Assembly: GCF_014356525.2 (NCBI RefSeq)
Contig: NC_052518.1
Location: forward strand, 100,374,767-100,438,766
From: Nilaparvata lugens
Lineage: Eukaryota; Arthropoda; Insecta; Hemiptera; Delphacidae
DNA length: 64,000 bases
Direction of reading: 5' to 3'
Part shown: positions 1 to 10,248 of the stretch, one piece after another
How positions within the stretch are numbered: position 1 is the stretch's first letter
Layout of the letters: each line of letters opens with the position of its first letter
The notes under the pieces: model-generated
The model's database searches: none
The model's input: only the letters and a program-made list of their open reading frames with translations
What the model was told of the DNA's origin: nothing
Program-made: the position numbers and the translations under genes

Positions 1-90
1 TGAATATGTATTTTGTAATGCTGTTTCTGTAAAATATGTCTGTCAAGACCTAGCACAGGAAACAATAAAATCAATCAATCAATCAGTACT
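1..90 (+). mobile_element. 3' end of a LINE-like element with AATC tail
   Basis: The stretch ends in AATAAAATC followed by three to four AATC units. A short tandem tail directly after a polyadenylation-like AATAAA is the usual 3' signature of CR1/Jockey-type non-LTR retrotransposons. The rest of the element lies outside the window, so the family cannot be named. A similar tail, with TTGA units, closes the fragment at 43961-44686. Confidence 0.5.
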
Positions 91-181
91 CTAAATTGCG
101 GTGAGTCTCACCTTACTGCAGTAAATCACCTAAAGCAACGATTAATTTATAAGTACGGTATGTCGAGAGATTTTTCTTGTA

Positions 182-549
182 TAGTAAGGTCCACGTTATA
201 ATGGCAGTGATTGATAAGCAATGGTATTGCTATCCTTGTCTATCATTCAAAAAAGCGGATAGCGCAATCTCTTTCTTGCTTTGCTTTGTTGCTAGATCGT
301 CTTTTAACAATGTAGAACTATAAATTAATTTACAAAATATTTCATCTTAATTATGTAAATTCATTATGAACTTATTGAAAAATAGAATTTCTTGCTTAAT
401 AAAATATCATTTATTATTTTAAACGAGATGAACTATTACATCAATAAACCTGTATCAGCTACCGTCTATAGAAGGCATTGACAAAACAGAGGATCGGCAA
501 CGTTGTTCTCCTATCTTTCTCCACTGCCATTATAACGTGGAGATCACTG
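182..549. mobile_element. MITE, family 1 (short form)
   Basis: The left end begins TAGTAAGGTCCACGTTATAA and the right end is its near-perfect reverse complement (CACTGCCATTATAACGTGG), giving terminal inverted repeats of about 28 bp. The same ends occur at 3793-4004 and 5605-6445, and left-end copies lie inside the 1-kb repeats near 12141 and 14934. There is no coding capacity. Sites begin and end in TA, which fits the Tc1/mariner group, but no transposase is present to confirm this. Confidence 0.75.
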
Positions 550-1022
550 TAGCTGAGTATCTAAAACAAATTTGAAAATTTTTTGTCCATTTGCTCTCGA
601 TAAAGCTTTTTGTGGTGTGGCGAATAATAGCGTTCCCAACTTGTTTAAAGTTTTCAGTTCATCAAGTTTTCTGTCCATCATGTTTTCAGCAGTACGTCGA
701 GTTCTCAGTTTGTCAATTTCTCATTCACTTAACTTTTCAATTCAGCTCGTAAAGTTTTTAGTTTTCTAGTTCTCATTTCGTCAAGTTCGTCAATAGTTTT
801 CAGTTTGTTTTTTGTAGTGTTTCAAAAAAAAAAAACATTTCAAAATACAATATTACATCGGATATACCGGTATCAGGCTATCCTCAGTGATACCGTTTGT
901 GTATAGCCTCACATATATAATTATATTTGTGCATAGTTGGCCTCAGAAACGATTTGATGAAAGCAGTGGCTAGACAGATCTTTGACAACGCTGTTCTCCT
1001 ATCTTTCTCCACTCTCCACTGC
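550..1022. repeat. Degenerate short tandem repeat and AT-rich spacer
   Basis: Between about 600 and 815 the text repeats a loose unit resembling TTTTCAGTTYGTCAAGTT, with many variants. The rest is AT-rich with a short echo of the family 1 MITE right end near 985-1023. No credible coding frame is visible. Confidence 0.45.
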
Positions 1023-1689
1023 CACAAAATATATTTTTTCATAATTTGATTCAAAAATTTGCTTTCATGACTGAGATCAGATTTTTATTTTTATACAAAC
1101 TTGAAATGGCGGCTAATTTAAAAAGCTGTGATACAACAATCTGAATTTCAAAACAACAGAAATTGAGTTACTTGGTAGGTATTCTATTCCAATTTCCTGT
1201 AAAAATAATAGAAAAATAGAAATCCTATTTAAAAATAAGTAATTTCAATGGATTAATTCTGAAATAACTTTTCAATATTATTTATACCGGTACGAGTAGG
1301 TCTAACCTATACGGGCAGGCTAACTTAAGCATGGATGAAGTCTAGGATGGTTAGTTATCAACTTTTAAAATGTCATTTCAGGTATTTTAATTTCTGTTTC
1401 TCATAAGGTTATGTTTAAAAATTATTTCATTGTTTCAAAAATACATTGTAAATCAATTATACGACTTGTGTACTCAAGTATTTTGATATAATGAAGAAAA
1501 ATGGCGGCTGAGAATATGGTTTGTTCAGTTTTGTACAGTCACTGTCAAAAGTAAATATAAAATATTCTGGCAAATATACAACAATGCAAAGCGAGAGAGA
1601 GATAGTGCTATCTGTTTTGTTGTATGATAGAAAAGGACAGCAACAGTATTGTCAATCGTACACTGCCATTATAACGTGAACCTCACTTT
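1023..1689. mobile_element. MITE, family 1 (long form, left end missing)
   Basis: This segment matches 5775-6445 almost base for base (shared landmarks: the GAAATGGCGGCTAATTT block and the AAAATGGCGGCTGAGAA block) and ends in the family 1 right terminus CACTGCCATTATAACGTGAA. The left terminus is absent; the match starts abruptly at the AAAATATATTTTTTC block. It is noncoding. Confidence 0.75.
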
Positions 1690-2022
1690 ATAGCCTTAAT
1701 CTGGGTTCCTACACACTATACAGTGACCGGCACAGTGTTATATCTCCATGAGTTCCAATTATTGGACTGTTATCTCTCAGCACGGCCTAGCGAGTATGAA
1801 TAATCCCATTTGAACTTATGGAAATAATATTCTCACTGTACCGGTCAGTTTCACTGTCACTGGCATGTGGTAGCTCCACACCTGTCAAGTGTAACATCAC
1901 CAGTAAAGCTGGGAATCCAGCATTATCCTCTCACATTATTGTGCAACGGGGTTTGAAAAATCTATTTCGAATAGACAGCTAAGAGCTAAGTTATGTCAGC
2001 AACATTTATCCAGACTTCAGGG
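1690..2022. other. Intergenic, nothing recognised
   Basis: The stretch is unique-looking, moderately AT-rich, with no open frame of note, no tail and no inverted ends that I can see. Confidence 0.4.
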
Positions 2023-2782
2023 GCCTGTTTCACAAAGGTACAAGTAGGTTACAAGTCTTGTTGCCAACCATGGTTTTGGAGAACAGCTGGTTACAAGCGT
2101 TTCACAAAAGCAGAATTGTAAACTTGTAGTTACAATGAATTTCTACAAGTTTACAAGTGATTTGCTTGTTACGAACAAGTGTTTCACAAAGATTTTCATT
2201 GTAGCCATCAATTTTTGTCGAAATTACTTGTTCGTAACTATGAAATTTTTACCGAAGTGGAATGCTATGTAAAGGATTTACAAGTGATCATTAAAATAAT
2301 TTTAAATATTTCTAATAATCAAAAATGCCCTATATTCCTCTATAATTCATTATTTTGGAAATATATGCATTAGGAAATTAAATTTATCAAATTTCCAAAA
2401 TAGTCATTAATGTGTTACCTCATAGGTTATGTGTACTATAATATATATATACACAGTATATATAGTATACATTATATATAGTACATATACTATATATATA
2501 CACAGTACATATACTGTGTAGGTTACAAATTCAGCAATCAATGAAGTAAACTGTACAAAAAACATTATATTGCTTCCAAATATTTTCAAAGTGATTATTA
2601 AAACCTTTTTAAAGGATGAAAAAAGGAAATTATCATGAAAATAGGTTATGTTTACAATTGAAGTACTTCTAGACTTGTAAAATTGTAAACTTGTAGATCA
2701 TAAATTTTTGTGAAACGTGAGTACTTGTAAACTTGTAACAAGTACTTGTCCGTAACAATAGTTGTACCTTTGTGAAATAGGC
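2023..2782. mobile_element. Terminal-inverted-repeat element (GCCTGTTTCACAAAGGTACA ends)
   Basis: The left end reads GCCTGTTTCACAAAGGTACA and the right end is the reverse complement of GCCTATTTCACAAAGGTACA, so the element is about 760 bp with inverted ends. Subterminal regions carry repeated TTTACAAGT and CACAAAG words in both orientations. An AT-rich self-complementary block (2437-2520, TATATAC/GTATATA) sits inside. There is no transposase, so it is a nonautonomous element; the superfamily is not clear from the ends alone. Confidence 0.7.
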
Positions 2783-3792
2783 AGTTTGTATGCAAATCAG
2801 AAACAAATTGTCAACAGGTCACATCAAATGGGAATTTAGCAAACAGAGACAACATATTTTATGGCACTCGAGATTTACAAACACCAACAAACATTTTACC
2901 ACAGAATTATTTTCTAGAATGGTGAATGAATACGAATTTCCTTGATTTTCAAGATAAAACCCACTATAAAAATGTCGTTTCGTTGAAATGATAGAAAGAA
3001 GATACTGAATTAAAGAGGAGTTGAATTAAAGCCAGAAATTGATCAGTTTTGGAGAGTGACCCACCCACCTTAATCCATACAATCTAGCCAAATTCATCCA
3101 AATATTCTGACAGCCAGACTCAAGAATAGTGTATAGATAGCTATATACTATCCTTGAGTGAAATGAAGAAAAATATGTGTAAAACCTTAAATTTATTCCA
3201 TTAACTGAAAGCTTAAAAGACTTTTATAATACTGCACTTAACAATGTGCAAATGGCTCCAACAATAATAATATCATAGTCTATGATGAACAAGAGCATTT
3301 TATTTAAAAGATTTTTTAACTTAAATTTTTAAATTTTGTTGATAATAAGTGATTAATTGATTTTGATAAATAAAAATTAAAATTTTTTATATACTTAGTT
3401 ATTAAACCTTAAAGACAAGCTCTGATTATCAATATTCTTATAAATGAATAATCGTATTTAGTTTTCTCCCATATGCATTTTCTAGAAGTGCTCAAGTCAC
3501 TGACTTCAGGTCGTTTTGGAAACTGAATGTTTATTTAATTAAAAAATATTATACTGTAATTAAATCTCACTTCCAATTGAAATAAGGATTTGAAACTGCA
3601 AATTACATGACTGATTCTATTCCAAAGTAGCTAGAAAAAATAGTTCCTGAGAAATTTACTTTTTTGACCTTTTGAAATCCAACTCTTCTGTCCTTTTCCA
3701 CATTCAATTTTCTGTTTTAGTAACCTTTAGGTACTTTACTTCAAGTTAGTAGAATATGTTCATTAAAACAAAACTTGAATTCAAGTAAACTA
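2783..3792. other. AT-rich intergenic stretch
   Basis: No reading frame, inverted end, or tandem array stands out over these 1,000 bases. Homopolymer-rich AT sequence dominates. Confidence 0.4.
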
Positions 3793-4004
3793 TAGTGAGG
3801 TTCACGTTATAATGGCAGTGGATGAAGATAGAAGAATAGCGATGCCGATTCTCTGCATTAATTAATTATATTTCTACACTGTCAAAAACATAATTGGCAT
3901 CGTTGAGGACCTAGAAAAGGATAGTACCACTGGCTTTGTCGAATGATAGACTAGGATTGCAAAACCAAAGTTGATCTAATACTGTCATAACATGAACCTA
4001 ACTA
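3793..4004. mobile_element. MITE, family 1 (short variant)
   Basis: The left end TAGTGAGGTTCACGTTATAA and the right end (a diverged reverse complement ending CCTAACTA) bound a 212-bp noncoding element of the same family as 182-549 and 5605-6445. Confidence 0.65.
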
Positions 4005-4016
4005 TAACTGACTATC

Positions 4017-4681
4017 GAAAACATCCCTTCAGTGAGGTTAACTAAATTAATAAGATTTTGGGAGCCCTCCAATTGCGCTGACGAGTAGCGCAGAATTATG
4101 GACGGCCCGCAAAAAATTAGCAAATTATTGACTCGATTTTGTTCCATCTTGCCTCTGTAGACCGTACGGATGTCATGAAAAGTTCGCACATTTCTCAAAC
4201 GAGAGTTGACGTCTACGCGTACTACTAATGCATTCTGTTGACTAGATAAGCAACTACTTGAAGAACAGCCGTTATATAAAGACCGTTTCAAATCACCTGA
4301 CCGGCTGGTTCGGGGCCCTCCCCGGAAAAATTTTCAATTTATAAGACTTAGACATGCTATAAGATTACTATAATAAGACCTAGACATATTCTAGACCTGC
4401 TATAATCTTTTTAGATAACGGCTGTTCTTCTAGTAGATACTTATCTAGCCAACAGAATGCATTAGTAGAACTCGTAGACGTCAACTCTCGTTTGAGAAAT
4501 GTGCGAACTTTTCATGACATCTGTAAGGTCTACAGAGGCAAGATTAGAATGACCAGACAATAATTAAATAGACTAATCATTTTTTTGGCGGGTCTTCCAT
4601 AATTCTGCGCTATTTGTCAGCGTAATTGGAGGGCCCCCAAAATCTTATTAATTAAGTTAACCTCACTGAATGGATGTTTTC
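4017..4681. mobile_element. Foldback (near-palindromic) element with 260-bp arms
   Basis: The left arm (4017-4277) and right arm (4413-4681) are inverted copies of one another over about 260 bp, with a 135-bp spacer. Outer ends are GAAAACATCC..CTTCAGTGAG and its complement; shared internal landmarks are the GAGAGTTGACGTCTACG block and the ATTCTGCGC block. The arms differ by scattered substitutions and small indels, so the structure is not brand new. There is no transposase. Long arms relative to the spacer suggest a foldback-type element or an inverted duplication. Confidence 0.8.
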
Positions 4682-5604
4682 TTTAGATATATATATTACC
4701 TATACTATAATATACTGGACAATCTATATTAAACTAAGCAGTCCATAGACACACAAAAAATCACATTCTACTCTTCCAGACACTATATTAAGCTAAAATT
4801 ATTATGAAGACTACGGTATGAAATAATATTACTAGTAGTTCTGCGAACAGTAGACCTCGCTCTTGAATACAACTTTCAATCTAATGAGAAGGGCCAGTAC
4901 AATAAGTACAGAATATTGTGAAGATTTAGCCATGTCATCTATTATTTTCTCCATTGAAAGTGCTAGAGACACTGTTTGAAGGGACATTGGACTTATCAAG
5001 GAGGTACCTTTATATCAAATACATACAAATTCTACCTTTTAAATGAAAAAGACTAAGAAATTGTCATAACACACACACAGCATAACACAGTATGACATTG
5101 TGTTGAGAATGATTAATAATAAATACTTTTTATTGTCAAAAAACAATAAAGATTGGTTTAGTACTGTTTAAAGAGTTTAAAGTAGCGTATCACGAAATGC
5201 TTTAAAGTTACAAGCAAAATCAAATCTTACTTCTCGACAACTAAATTTTTAGGGGGGCTTGACCCCCTCGGGCCTCATGGAGTCGGCGCCTATGGAAGCG
5301 CTATCAATATCAAACAATGTTATGTTCACATATATCCCACAAATGAGAACTTCGACAGTTTGCATATTTCAAATCGTCCATATTCTATTGCCTAATTCTG
5401 TATAAGTTGGTGGCATGAATTAGCTAGTGCGCAATCCTGTTTGATTGTCTCACCGTCAGATTGAAGAGTGCGAGGGTAGGCTACTTATCAATCCCTCTTA
5501 TTATCTCAGGAAACAGTTGTACACAATTACCTATCAATCCACAAAGTCGGTATCACCCAAGAATAGTGTATAGTATCAGATCTATAGCTATAGTATAGTA
5601 TCTA
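4682..5604. other. Intergenic with one terminus-like echo
   Basis: At 4838-4862 there is a match to the outer end of the 740-bp element described at 8028-8772 (CTAGTAGTTCTGCGAACAGT). The remainder, including the GGGGGGCTTGACCCCCTCGG block near 5253, shows no coding frame. Confidence 0.4.
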
Positions 5605-6445
5605 TAGTGAGGTCCACGTTATAATGGCAGTGAAGAAAGATGGGAGAAAAACGTTGCCAAGTCTCTCCATTTTGCCACTGACTGTACACAGCTGTTACTC
5701 AATTCATCCCATTAAATTTAATCTAATAATAATTATAATTTCCTTGATAAAATAATCAATCTAATGTCAAATTGATCAAGAAAATATATTTTTTCATAAT
5801 TTGATTGAAAAATTTGCTTTCATGACTGAGATCAGATTTTTATTTTTATACAAACTTGAAATGGCGGCTAATTTAAAAAGCTGTGATACAACAATCTGAA
5901 TTTCAAAACAACAGAAATTGAGTTATTTGGTAGGTATTCTATTCCGATTCCCTGTAAAAATAATAGAAAAATAGAAATCCTATTTAAAAATAAGTAATTT
6001 CAATGGATTAATTCTGAAATAACTTTTCAATATTATTTATACCGGTACGAGTAGGTCTAACCTATACGGGCAGGCTAACTTAAGCATGGATGAAGTCTAG
6101 GATGGTTAGTTATCAACTTTTAAAATGTCATTTCAGGTATTTTAATTTGTGTTTCTCATAAGGTTATGTTTAAAAATTATTTCATTGTTTCAAAAATACA
6201 TTGTAAATCAATTATACGACTTGTGTACTCAAGTATTTTGATATAATGAAGAAAAAAATGGCGGCTGAGAATATGGTTTGTTCAGTTTTGTACAGTCACT
6301 GTCAAAAGTAAATATAAAATATTCTGGCAAATATACAACAATGCAAAGCGAGAGAGAGATAGTGCTATCTGTTTTGTTGTATGATAGAAAAGGACAGCAA
6401 CAGTATTGTCAATCGTACACTGCCATTTTAATGTGGACCTCACTA
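5605..6445. mobile_element. MITE, family 1 (complete long form, 841 bp)
   Basis: The element has both termini: TAGTGAGGTCCACGTTATAA at the left and the reverse complement of TAGTGAGGTCCACATTAAAA at the right. Its interior is shared with 1023-1689. No protein is encoded, so mobilisation would need a transposase supplied elsewhere. Confidence 0.8.
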
Positions 6446-6828
6446 TAGTAGCTATATACTATCCTTGAGCCGGACTCACCGTTTCGGAAACGCTGATAAA
6501 TGGTACTCAACACCTTTGAGCTGTTTATTTACATTTGGTGAATGGCTACATACCTCTCTACGAACAAATGCTGGAAAGGACAATAACCAGTGAAAGATAA
6601 ACCAATTTATTTGAGCAGCTGCTCCACAAGTCCGTAATATAACACCGACTCCGATCACATAAAATTCAAGGTCATGTACAAAAATAAGTAGGCTAGAGTT
6701 TACAAGGCTCTATCAGCATCCGAAATTAATCAATTTAAATCGTTACAGATGCTCTTGAAATGAATCGTCTCTGACTCATCTTGGAGGTATCTCTTTAATA
6801 AAGTTAGCGAAATAATAATGGGATGATA
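6446..6828. other. Intergenic, nothing recognised
   Basis: I see no supported feature between the MITE and the direct repeat that flanks the hAT element. Confidence 0.35.
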
Positions 6829-6864
6829 TTATAGAGTATATACTGTTATATCCGTGGACTAGTG
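6829..6864 (+). repeat. 36-bp direct repeat, left copy, flanking the hAT element
   Basis: This block and 7763-7798 are the same 36-bp sequence with two mismatches, and they abut the two ends of the hAT-like element at 6865-7762. The block belongs to the start of a tRNA-derived SINE (it ends in GTGGACTAGTG). Confidence 0.85.
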
Positions 6865-7762
6865 CAGGGGTCTCCAACCTTTTCCATCCAAGGGCCACAT
6901 TGTTAATTCTAGGGAGGCTTAGAGGGCCAATAAAAAGGATGTACGTGGAATTTGACTTGTGGGCCACAAACGACGGGGGATTTGGGGGGTGTAAAATTAT
7001 TATATTTCCATTAAAATAATATGAGGAGTTTTAAGTAGGTTTAATTGAAACACAGGAAGGAGCAAACCAATTCATTTCATTTCAATACAAAGTCAAATAT
7101 TTATTGAGTGTAAAAAATCATAAGAAAACTTGAGAATGCATGAGCTTAGGAAGTTAAACAAAATATGATAACTTTTTTTCAATAGTAATAAGACAACTTG
7201 ACAATACACGAATTTACAAAAAGTTAACATGCTAAAAGAGAATACTTATTTTTAGTGAGAAGATTGCATTTGTTTTCCATTCAAAATGTCCGCCCATTAA
7301 GAATCAAACTTTGTGGTTCCAATCATTAAAATTGATTTCAAATGTTCATCTGACAAGGAAGTATTTGGATTTAACAAACTTCATTTTTGAAAATGTCTGC
7401 TCACACTTGTAGGTAGATCCAAAAAGAGAAAACATAGCTCGAGCATGGTTTTTTATATTTGTTAAGTCTTTTTCTGGGAGAGAACTGTAAAATGGAAGTA
7501 GGTTACCTTCTTTGTAGCGTTCAAACAGGGACATGTACAGTCCGTGCAGACCATTTGCTAATATCTCGCTAAGGTTGATCGCTACTTGTTTACAGCTAAT
7601 TTTACACTTATTAAGAAGAAATGGAGTGGCTAGTAAGAGAAGAGTACTGAACTCACAGTTGTTGTCAAAAATGTGTATAAATATATATTTTTTAAATCTG
7701 TTGCAATAACTCTCGGCGGGCCGGACAAAATCCATCCGCGGGCCGTAGGTTGGAGAGCCCTG
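6865..7762 (-). mobile_element. hAT (Charlie/ZBED-like) element, internally deleted
   Basis: The termini are CAGGGGTCTCCAACCTT on the left and the reverse complement of CAGGGCTCTCCAACCTA on the right, 15 of 17 identical and typical of hAT-Charlie type ends. The 898-bp interior carries only the C-terminal end of a hAT transposase on the - strand (7276-7735). The element is therefore a deleted, non-autonomous copy. Its flanks are not a normal 8-bp hAT target duplication but a 36-bp direct repeat. Confidence 0.85.
7276..7735 (-). pseudogene. hAT transposase C-terminal dimerisation region remnant
   Basis: The open frame at 7346-7735 ends with a block reading FYSSLPEKDLTNI, then MFSLFGSTYKCEQTFSKMK followed by SKY. 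This is the hAT C-terminal dimerisation (hATC) signature, in which FGSTYxCExxFSxMK is diagnostic of ZBED/EPM2AIP1-like transposases. A frameshift after SKY puts the expected following block (DEHLKSILMIGTT) into another frame, still readable down to about 7276. The DDE catalytic part and the BED zinc finger are missing through internal deletion. No activity is expected. The first codon of the frame is not a convincing start. Confidence 0.8.
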
Positions 7763-8020
7763 TTATAGAGTTTATACTGTTATATCTGTGGACTAGTGGA
7801 TAGAGTGCTTGCGTAGTAGCATAGAGATCCCGGGTTCAAACCCTCTCATTATCAAAAGTTTTTTTAACCAGATCACTACAGTGTTATCAGAAGGGCATGT
7901 TAATTGTCGGTCCCGGCTGAAGTATGACAGTCGTAAGGCCTATTGACGGCTTAAATTATATATGCAGACGGTGGGACATCCCGCAAGGGACTCCTCACCA
8001 ACAAAAGCCATACGAATTTA
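7763..8020 (+). mobile_element. tRNA-derived SINE, family 1
   Basis: The head contains a tRNA-like A box (GTGGACTAGTGGATAGAG, 7789-7806) and a perfect B box (GGTTCAAACC, 7833-7842), the internal RNA polymerase III promoter. The body carries the block GGTCCCGGCTGAAGTATGAC and ends with CAACAAAAGCCATACGAAT, which recurs at 9495-9650 inside another transposon. This is the structure of an insect tRNA-derived SINE. Confidence 0.8.
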
Positions 8021-8027
8021 ATTTTCA

Positions 8028-8772
8028 CCGTAATTGACCGAACGTAGTGAGGTCTATGTTTTAACTCGGATTTACTTTTGTCTGTCTGTATGTATGTAAC
8101 GCGATTACGGCCAAACGCGTTAATAGAATTCGATGAGATTTGGCAGGAATATTCCTTTTTCAACTGCGCGTCGATGTATACACAAAGTTTTTTTTTTTAA
8201 TTTTGCATTTCAAGGATAATATGAAAAGAAAAGAAATTCCTTCATACTAGATAGGATTAATCAGACTATAGAATTATTCATAATCAATCAGCTGACAAGT
8301 GGATTATCAATTGCATGCGTTACACAGATGTCTGGCCGTGTCTATTTATATAAAGTAGGGTTTCAATACTTTTTATGATGCGTGCTCCTTAGTATCAATA
8401 TTCTCACATTTGAAAAACAAATTTAATAGGTGATTGAAAATAAAAACATGATTAAATAAAACTAAATAATGCTAATATTTGCTAATAATTATAATATTCT
8501 TGATTGAAAAAATTAATTTTAAAATAGTTGAGAAATATTTTTATCAGATGGAAAGATTATCACGGAACTGGATAAATTATCATATGGGATACAAATTCAA
8601 ACATGAACTTGAGTTTATTAACATAAGTGAGTTTTTGATCTTGGTGAAAACAAATAACAGTTTTTAAGTGTGAATTGTGATTCAACTGAACTGAATCAAC
8701 TAGAACAGGTAACATCAGATACTTGTGGATGAGAAAACTGAGTGAGGTCTACTGTTCACAGAACTACTAATA
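8028..8772 (+). mobile_element. Dispersed 740-bp noncoding element, copy 1
   Basis: The whole stretch matches 16787-17517 in the opposite orientation. One end reads ATTGACCGAACGTAGTGAGG and the other GAGGTCTACTGTTCACAGAA. Both ends contain GTGAGGTCTA as a direct, not inverted, motif, so this is not a simple TIR element. No protein is encoded. The family is not recognised. Confidence 0.7.
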
Positions 8773-8999
8773 TTAATACGGTGTTTCAAAAGATTAAAAG
8801 CAAAAACCATGAGCAGCAACTGAGAAACAGAAAACATGAAGAACTGAAACACATGAGGAAAAATAAATTACACTGCGTTACCGTATTATATTATTTTAGG
8901 ATGATGAATTCAGTTGATTATTTATATTTTTTCAATACAAAATTAGTGAATTGGAAACAGAATTATATGAGATGAGTAATCGAATGAGGTGATTGATAG

Positions 9000-9060
9000 G
9001 TGTATGCTTACCAGCGTGAATCGAACCCACGACCAGGCAGCGCTGGCAGACTGAAGGTTT
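9000..9060 (-). mobile_element. SINE family 2 tRNA-like head fragment
   Basis: Read on the - strand this contains CCTGGTCGTGGGTTCGATTC, a tRNA T-arm/B-box sequence matching the head of the SINE at 18225-18400. Only the head is present. Confidence 0.6.
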
Positions 9061-9174
9061 ACAAACCTTACATGTGTTACATTCTATACATTCTGAAGTT
9101 ACATCATATCAGAGATGATAGGAATATAAAATATAGTTTTCTTTACTCGATGATTCCATACTCTGGGTGCAAAG

Positions 9175-10240
9175 TAGGGATGTCAATCCCGGGACTGATA
9201 TCCAATCCCGGTATTTCGTGACTGATCCCGGGATTGGCAAGAAGTAGTTTCTTGTATTTGTAACCAATTGTTCCTCATCAATTACATGTTCAGTAACAGT
9301 GTGTGGAGATGGAAAAGGGCTCATTATAGAGGGAGAGGATATTATTGGAATGGAAAAATACTTAGGAATAATATTAAAATAAAACATTCTATTTCTATAA
9401 ATGTTTTCAAGATTAGGAGTAACTTTTTTTAAAAGCTGAACCACTACTAAATGAAATTTCATAGAGCCGACTATATTTACTTCAACTAGATATTCAATTG
9501 TGTTATCGCATGGGCACGTTATATTGTCAGGTCCCGGCTGAAGTATGACAGTCATAAGGCCCTTTGACGGCTTAAATAATATATTCAGGCTGTGGGACCT
9601 TCCCGCAAGGGACTCCCTACCAACAAAAGCCATACGAATTCACTTTTTTTCTACTTATGATAAAGAGAGAAGAGAAGAGGAATAATTAGACAGAGAGTGA
9701 ATAGACCTAGATGGTGCTAGTTTATTTCTGATTTCTGAAGTCTTTTAAGAGTTCTGAGTGCATTTCAATGAAATGACATCAGCACTATTGCAAATATTGC
9801 GCCGTCTAGACCAGTGAGTATAGAATTTAACATTCTTAGAAAGTATAGAATGTATCAATGAGTATACATTCTATACTTTCTGGTAATTGTGGTGCTGTGT
9901 GAACAGAAACAAACGTAGAGGCATAACAACCGATCAACAACCATTATGCGAATGATGCGAACCGATAATGCGAATTCAGCCAGTACACAGTATAATATAT
10001 TATTTATAATATGCAACTGTAGGCTGTGCCTGTAGAATAAATAGTCAGACACTTAGAACAATAAATTAGTTATGCAAAACTCATATTCATCACCGTAAAT
10101 GAATTAATTCTATATTGAATTGTTTTTGGAAAAATACGATTCAGAAATTCAGGTTTTCCAATCCCGAAAATCCCGGGATTGTTGGCTATCAAAAATGGAC
10201 CGGGATCCCGGGATTCGGGATCCCGGGATTGACATCCCTA
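9175..10240. mobile_element. hAT-type MITE with CCCGGG subterminal repeats, copy 1
   Basis: The ends are TAGGGATGTCAATCCCGGGA and its reverse complement (TCCCGGGATTGACATCCCTA). The element is flanked by a perfect 8-bp direct repeat GTGCAAAG (9167-9174 and 10241-10248), the target duplication length of hAT transposons. Subterminal CCCGGGAT words recur many times near both ends, a plausible transposase-binding array. The interior shares long blocks with 20674-21827. A SINE (9495-9650) is nested inside. There is no transposase gene. Confidence 0.9.
9495..9650 (+). mobile_element. SINE family 1 body nested in hAT copy 1
   Basis: This shares with 7860-8020 the GGTCCCGGCTGAAGTATGAC block, GACGGCTTAAAT, and the end block CAACAAAAGCCATACGAAT. 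The tRNA-like head is missing (5' truncated). The second hAT copy (20674-21827) lacks this insert at the equivalent place, so it is a later insertion. Confidence 0.8.
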
Positions 10241-10248
10241 GTGCAAAG

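Noticed and set aside
3998..4291. 97-codon minus-strand frame
   Set aside because: It falls inside one arm of the palindromic element and the other arm does not keep it open.
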